Source: Alphaproteobacteria bacterium
Lineage (GTDB): Bacteria > Pseudomonadota > Alphaproteobacteria > Micropepsales > Micropepsaceae
Assembly: GCA_019245415.1 (NCBI GenBank)
Contig: JAFARO010000004.1
Coordinates: 1 to 64,000 of the forward strand
Length of the DNA stretch: 64,000 nucleotides
Direction: 5' to 3'
The notes beneath the pieces are model-generated. The model did not search any database, was not told the origin of the DNA, and was given only the letters and a program-made list of their open reading frames with translations. Position numbers and translations under genes: made by a program. Shown piece by piece: positions 61,140 to 64,000 of this stretch. Numbering within the stretch: the first letter of the stretch is position 1; every line of letters begins with the position of its first letter.

Positions 61140-62168
61140 ATGATCGAGGGCCGCTACTTCTATCCGCACGCCACCCGCTTCGTCGCCGCGCGCGCTAGCG
61201 CGGCCTCGGGGATGCTGCGCGTCGAAGCGCTCGACGGCAGCCTGCTCAACGAGGCGCCGGCGAAGTCGCTGCGCCTGTCGCCGGCGCTGGGGCGTCTGCC
61301 GGCGCGGCTGTCGCTCGGCGACGGCAGCCATTTCGAAAGCGACGACAGGGCCGGGATCGAGTCGCTGCGCCGCGAGCTCAAGCTGCGCGCGCCGGGCGGC
61401 CTGCTGCATCGCATCGAGCGGTCGTGGCGGGGCATAACTCTGGCGGTGCTGGCGACGGCGGCGCTGTCCTACGGCTTCGTCGCGTTCGGCGTCCCCTTCA
61501 TCGCGCGCAAGCTTGCCGAGGCCACGCCGCCTTCGATCGCCGTCGCGATGTCGCGCCAGACGATGCAGATCCTGGACGGACGCGCGCTGGCGCCGTCCGC
61601 GCTCAAGCCCAAGGACCGCGCGCGGCTCGAGGCGCTGTTCCGCAAGGTGTCGGCGCACGAACCGCGCGGCGCCGGCGGCTATACGCTGCTGATGCGCAGG
61701 GGGCCCGGCGTCGGCGCCAACGCGTTCGCGCTGCCGGACGGCTCGGTGGTGGTGACCGACGCGCTCTACGCGCTCGCCAAGAACGACGAAGAGATCGAGG
61801 GCGTCCTCGCGCACGAAATGTCGCATGTCAACCACGCGCATGGGCTGCAGCGCGTCTATCAGGCCTCGATGATCCCGGCCGCGATCGCGCTGCTCACGGG
61901 CGACGTCTCGCAGGTCAGCCAGATGGCGACGGTGCTGCCTGGCATCCTGGTGCAGTCGGCCTATTCGCGCAATTTCGAGCAGCAGGCCGACGACGACGCG
62001 GCGGCGATCCTGCGCGCGATGGGCGCCAAGCCCTCGCGGCTCGGCGATCTGCTGTTGCGGCTGGAAGAGGTGCATTGCCACAAGGGCGGCTGCGCGCCGA
62101 GCTGGCTCGGCAGCCATCCCGAGACCGCCGCGCGCGTCGAACGGCTGCGCCAGGAGACAGGGAAGTGA
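61140..62168 (+). CDS. M48-family zinc metalloprotease, membrane-anchored
   Basis: The 342-residue protein has an N-terminal beta-rich domain (about residues 1-90), a transmembrane helix near 99-120 and an M48 peptidase domain. The zinc motif is HEMSH (His225, Glu226, His229), and a third ligand Glu is in NFEQQADDDAAAIL. The C-terminal PSWLGSHPETAARVERL segment is typical of the family. It should act on the periplasmic side. It follows the DUF898 gene. Confidence 0.93.
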   Translation: MIEGRYFYPHATRFVAARASAASGMLRVEALDGSLLNEAPAKSLRLSPALGRLPARLSLGDGSHFESDDRAGIESLRRELKLRAPGGLLHRIERSWRGITLAVLATAALSYGFVAFGVPFIARKLAEATPPSIAVAMSRQTMQILDGRALAPSALKPKDRARLEALFRKVSAHEPRGAGGYTLLMRRGPGVGANAFALPDGSVVVTDALYALAKNDEEIEGVLAHEMSHVNHAHGLQRVYQASMIPAAIALLTGDVSQVSQMATVLPGILVQSAYSRNFEQQADDDAAAILRAMGAKPSRLGDLLLRLEEVHCHKGGCAPSWLGSHPETAARVERLRQETGK

Positions 62169-62172
62169 CACC

Positions 62173-62288
62173 AATCCTCCCCCGTTTACGGGGGAGGTCC
62201 GCCCGCAGGGCGGGGAGGGGCGGCGTGTTGCAATCCCCCCTCCGCCTCGCCTTCGGCTCGGCACCTCCCCCGCGAGCGGGGGAGGATT
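62173..62288. repeat. 116-bp inverted-repeat element
   Basis: Terminal repeats AATCCTCCCCCG (62173-62184) and CGGGGGAGGATT (62277-62288) are perfect complements. Each end also folds on itself (CTCCCCCGTTTACGGGGGAG at the left, CTCCCCCGCGAGCGGGGGAG at the right). It sits between convergent genes and could also act in transcription termination. Confidence 0.85.
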
Positions 62289-62296
62289 TCTGACTC

Positions 62297-62752
62297 TCAT
62301 AGCTTTCCCTGCGCGCGTTCGGGCGGGGCGACCGCGCCTTCTGTCGTCGGCGCCGGGTGCAGCGGCGAGAACTGGATCTGGGTGAAGGCGATCGCCACCA
62401 CCTGGCTGGCGCCCACGATCCGCCTGGCGTCGGCGAGCAGGCGCGCGCCCAGCAGCACGGTGTCCACGGCGAGGGGATCGGCCGCCTTGCCGATCGGCGC
62501 CACATTGACGTCGCGCACGAAGGCATCCTGGATGAAGGCGAGCTTCTCGCGGATGGCGACCGAGGCGCCGGGCGACGCCGAGACCAGCTTGGACGAGATA
62601 TAGGCGTAGCCCTGGAGCTTGCCGGCCACGCTCATCGGCGCGATCAGGAACGGCATCTCGACATGGGTGCCGGGCTGCTCCCCCGGCGCAGGCTTGTCCG
62701 CCGCGGCGGCGGAAAGCGGCAGCAGAACGGCGGCGAGGATGAGGCGGCGCAT
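62297..62752 (-). CDS. Secreted conserved hypothetical protein
   Basis: The 151-residue protein has a short signal peptide (MRRLILAAVLLPLSAAAADK). The mature domain reads HVEMPFLIAPMSVAGKLQGY then AYISSKLVSASPGASVAIRE, with helices around FIQDAFVRDVN and LLADARRIVGASQVVAIAF. It loosely recalls the FliL-type layout of secreted single-domain proteins, but I cannot assign it. ATG 62752 is chosen for the signal peptide. Confidence 0.72.
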   Translation of the reverse strand: MRRLILAAVLLPLSAAAADKPAPGEQPGTHVEMPFLIAPMSVAGKLQGYAYISSKLVSASPGASVAIREKLAFIQDAFVRDVNVAPIGKAADPLAVDTVLLGARLLADARRIVGASQVVAIAFTQIQFSPLHPAPTTEGAVAPPERAQGKL

Positions 62753-62843
62753 CGGCCCCAAGCCTCGCCAATCAGGGTGAAGGAAAGGTTACCGCCCCGC
62801 GCTCAGGAAAGACCGCGCCGCGAAATCGTTCTACACTGGCGTC

Positions 62844-63143
62844 ATGAGCGAACCAGAAGCCGATCTCCTGAAGCAGGCCGTCGAAGCCGAGCATGGCGGG
62901 ACGGCCACCTTCGTCCAGGCCGTGCCGGTCCACGAGTCGCACAACGGCGTGACGCTGTGGGACGGGGTGGTACACGTCTTCGACCTCCACGGCAGCGACA
63001 GCGGCGCCTTCCGCGCCTATGCCTGGACCTACACGGGCGACGACGGCGCGCGCCGGGTCTTCTCGGCGATCCACACGCCCCAGATCGTCGGTCCGCGCGC
63101 GGCGGTACGCGCGGCGCTGGTGGCGGAGGTCGGCAAGAAGTGA
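62844..63143 (+). CDS. Small conserved hypothetical protein
   Basis: The 99-residue acidic protein has an alternating beta pattern: GTATFVQAVPVHESHNGVTL, then VVHVFDLHGSDSGAFRAYAW and a C-terminal helix AVRAALVAEVGKK. No signal peptide or membrane segment is visible. The function is unknown. It diverges from the secreted gene at 62297-62752. Confidence 0.7.
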   Translation: MSEPEADLLKQAVEAEHGGTATFVQAVPVHESHNGVTLWDGVVHVFDLHGSDSGAFRAYAWTYTGDDGARRVFSAIHTPQIVGPRAAVRAALVAEVGKK

Positions 63144-63241
63144 GAATGGCCGCCGCGATATTTTGCGGCGCCCATGGACGGGCTGTCTCCCGCTCTTAGC
63201 ATCGAATAAGACATTCAAGAGCTTGTTGGGGAAACGCGCCA

Positions 63242-63352
63242 TTGCCCGCTCGCCGCGCCGTGTTCTGGATTGTCGGCGTCGCCGTTGGGGCCGTGGTTCT
63301 CTACGTGTGTATAATCGTTGCGGCGAATTTCGGGGTCGATATCACGCTTTAG
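63242..63352 (+). CDS. Very small single-helix membrane ORF (tentative)
   Basis: A 36-codon frame starting at TTG has GGGGAAA just upstream. It encodes a basic N-terminus followed by one hydrophobic helix (VFWIVGVAVGAVVLYVCIIV). It may be a small membrane protein. The short length and TTG start make it tentative. Confidence 0.4.
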   Translation: MPARRAVFWIVGVAVGAVVLYVCIIVAANFGVDITL

Positions 63353-63438
63353 TTCCCGTTGGCGCAGCGTCGCGACGGTGGCGAGAGCGAATGTTGCGGC
63401 AGGCCGTTGCACGACGATCGAGGGGCGGAGCCCGCTGA

Positions 63439-63561
63439 ATGCTGGACTTGTTGGACACTGTCTTGGGAAGGAAGTGGGGACTGCGCGTCGCCATCGCGTT
63501 TGTCGCATGCCTGGCGCTGGTGGCAGCCGCCAACTTGATCGCTGCGCTGGTGAACAAGTGA
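63439..63561 (+). CDS. Very small single-helix membrane protein (tentative)
   Basis: A 40-residue frame from ATG 63439 reads MLDLLDTVLGRKWGLRVA and then a hydrophobic helix (AIAFVACLALVAAANLIAAL) ending in NK. It resembles the preceding ORF in size and design but not in sequence. No classic Shine-Dalgarno stands out. No function can be proposed. Confidence 0.45.
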   Translation: MLDLLDTVLGRKWGLRVAIAFVACLALVAAANLIAALVNK

Positions 63562-63663
63562 ACGGTCGTGTCTCCAATCAGTGGTCTAATTCGGCCACCG
63601 CCTGTGCGTCCGCCGAAGCTTGCGGATTTCTCCGGCAATGACGGCAGGTGTGGAGGATCGGCT

Positions 63664-64000
63664 ATGGACGCTGCAAGAGCTTGTCGAAGAAACGTCCCGC
63701 TAAGCGTCGTGGTGTGCGTGGCGCTGTTGGCGACGCCATCGCCCGGCCGCGATCTAGGCTGTCGTGGCAATCCATACCTGATCGGAAAATGCTATGTGGT
63801 ACGCGGTAGTGCTGGCATATCAGCAGATATGGCCGACACACTCGTTCGCGATAGCGACGGCAAATGGCTCATAGTTCGCAATCCACCACATAGTATGCGC
63901 TCTGTACCCGACAATGCCCTAAAAGCGATGGAAAAAGCACAGCGCAGTACCGGCTTTGTCAGCATTCGTTTGAACGGGCTTTATCAAGTCTGTCCGATTC
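63664..64000 (+). CDS. Secreted protein, truncated by window end
   Basis: The frame from ATG 63664 stays open for 112 codons to the end of the window. It has a basic N-terminus and a hydrophobic signal-like stretch (VPLSVVVCVALLATPSP). A mature part with paired Cys follows (GCRGNPYLIGKCYVVRG) and then IRLNGLYQVCPI. The codon use is less GC-biased than in most of the window. The family is not recognised. Confidence 0.55.
   Translation, partial: MDAARACRRNVPLSVVVCVALLATPSPGRDLGCRGNPYLIGKCYVVRGSAGISADMADTLVRDSDGKWLIVRNPPHSMRSVPDNALKAMEKAQRSTGFVSIRLNGLYQVCPI

Overview
This is a GC-rich, gene-dense chromosomal segment of an alphaproteobacterium. The supporting evidence is a set of typical lineage markers: a C4-pathway 5-aminolevulinate synthase (HemA), a Mg-type porphobilinogen synthase (HemB), a MucR/Ros-family regulator, an LdtR-like MarR regulator, a DUF6898-like small protein, a TIGR02302/DUF4175 membrane protein, and the glyA-nrdR-ribD-ribE-ribB-ribH-nusB-thiL and argH-lptM-lysA gene orders. 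The genus cannot be fixed from the sequence. No rRNA, tRNA, CRISPR array, prophage or intact insertion sequence was seen. Coding density is about 93 percent, and stop/start overlaps (ATGA, GTGA) are common.

Layout. 1-2909: tail of an unknown gene, then etfB-etfA-hbd (electron-transfer flavoprotein and 3-hydroxyacyl-CoA dehydrogenase). 2966-11055: mixed genes: a Thr-rich secreted protein, a DUF4038 glycosidase-like protein, metG with a GNAT acetyltransferase, bpt, motB, a flavin reductase, and a secreted protein with NlpC/P60-like motifs. 11215-13846: a candidate PhoB-controlled unit (Pho box, outer-membrane porin, terminator-like hairpin, pstS, terminator). 14023-18661: marR-emrA-emrB-dehydrogenase-tetR, an efflux unit with two regulators. 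18675-20372: hemB with two tandem paralogous small periplasmic proteins. 20446-23497: a valine-degradation operon (isobutyryl-CoA dehydrogenase, 3-hydroxyisobutyryl-CoA hydrolase, 3-hydroxyisobutyrate dehydrogenase). 23579-26779: ldtR-like gene, DUF1345 membrane protein, hemA, DUF6898-like gene, and a mucR-like gene facing the other way.

27118-34494: glyA, nrdR, the riboflavin genes ribD-ribE-ribB(X)-ribH, nusB and thiL. Between nusB and thiL sits an AT-richer gene (32581-33498) whose protein has the motif layout of class III nucleotidyl cyclases. I regard it as the most interesting accessory gene in the window. 34505-41004 (minus strand): ftsE-ftsX, a DUF218 protein, plsC, an SH3 protein and two paralogous UMF1-type MFS transporters. 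41098-46957: a zinc-ribbon protein, the DUF4175 protein, lysA, lptM and argH. 46967-52478: TlpA-like thioredoxin, a crotonase, a hybrid-less membrane histidine kinase, dusA, a TauE/SafE permease and a 2OG-Fe(II) oxygenase. 52775-59137: phosphomannomutase/phosphoglucomutase, cobA, a DUF1289 protein, two VOC proteins and a two-subunit-type acyl-CoA dehydrogenase cluster. 59231-64000: conserved hypotheticals, a DUF898 membrane protein paired with an M48 peptidase, two very small membrane ORFs, and a secreted ORF cut by the window end.

The intergenic regions of the right half carry at least four families of imperfect inverted repeats (37921-38005, 52502-52671, 55454-55505 with 59884-59952, 59779-59994, 62173-62288). 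They look like miniature dispersed elements. Metabolically the window is rich in acyl-CoA chemistry: three acyl-CoA dehydrogenases, ETF, two crotonase-fold enzymes and three hydroxyacyl/hydroxyacid dehydrogenases. The ETF encoded at the left end would be the electron acceptor for the dehydrogenases encoded further along.
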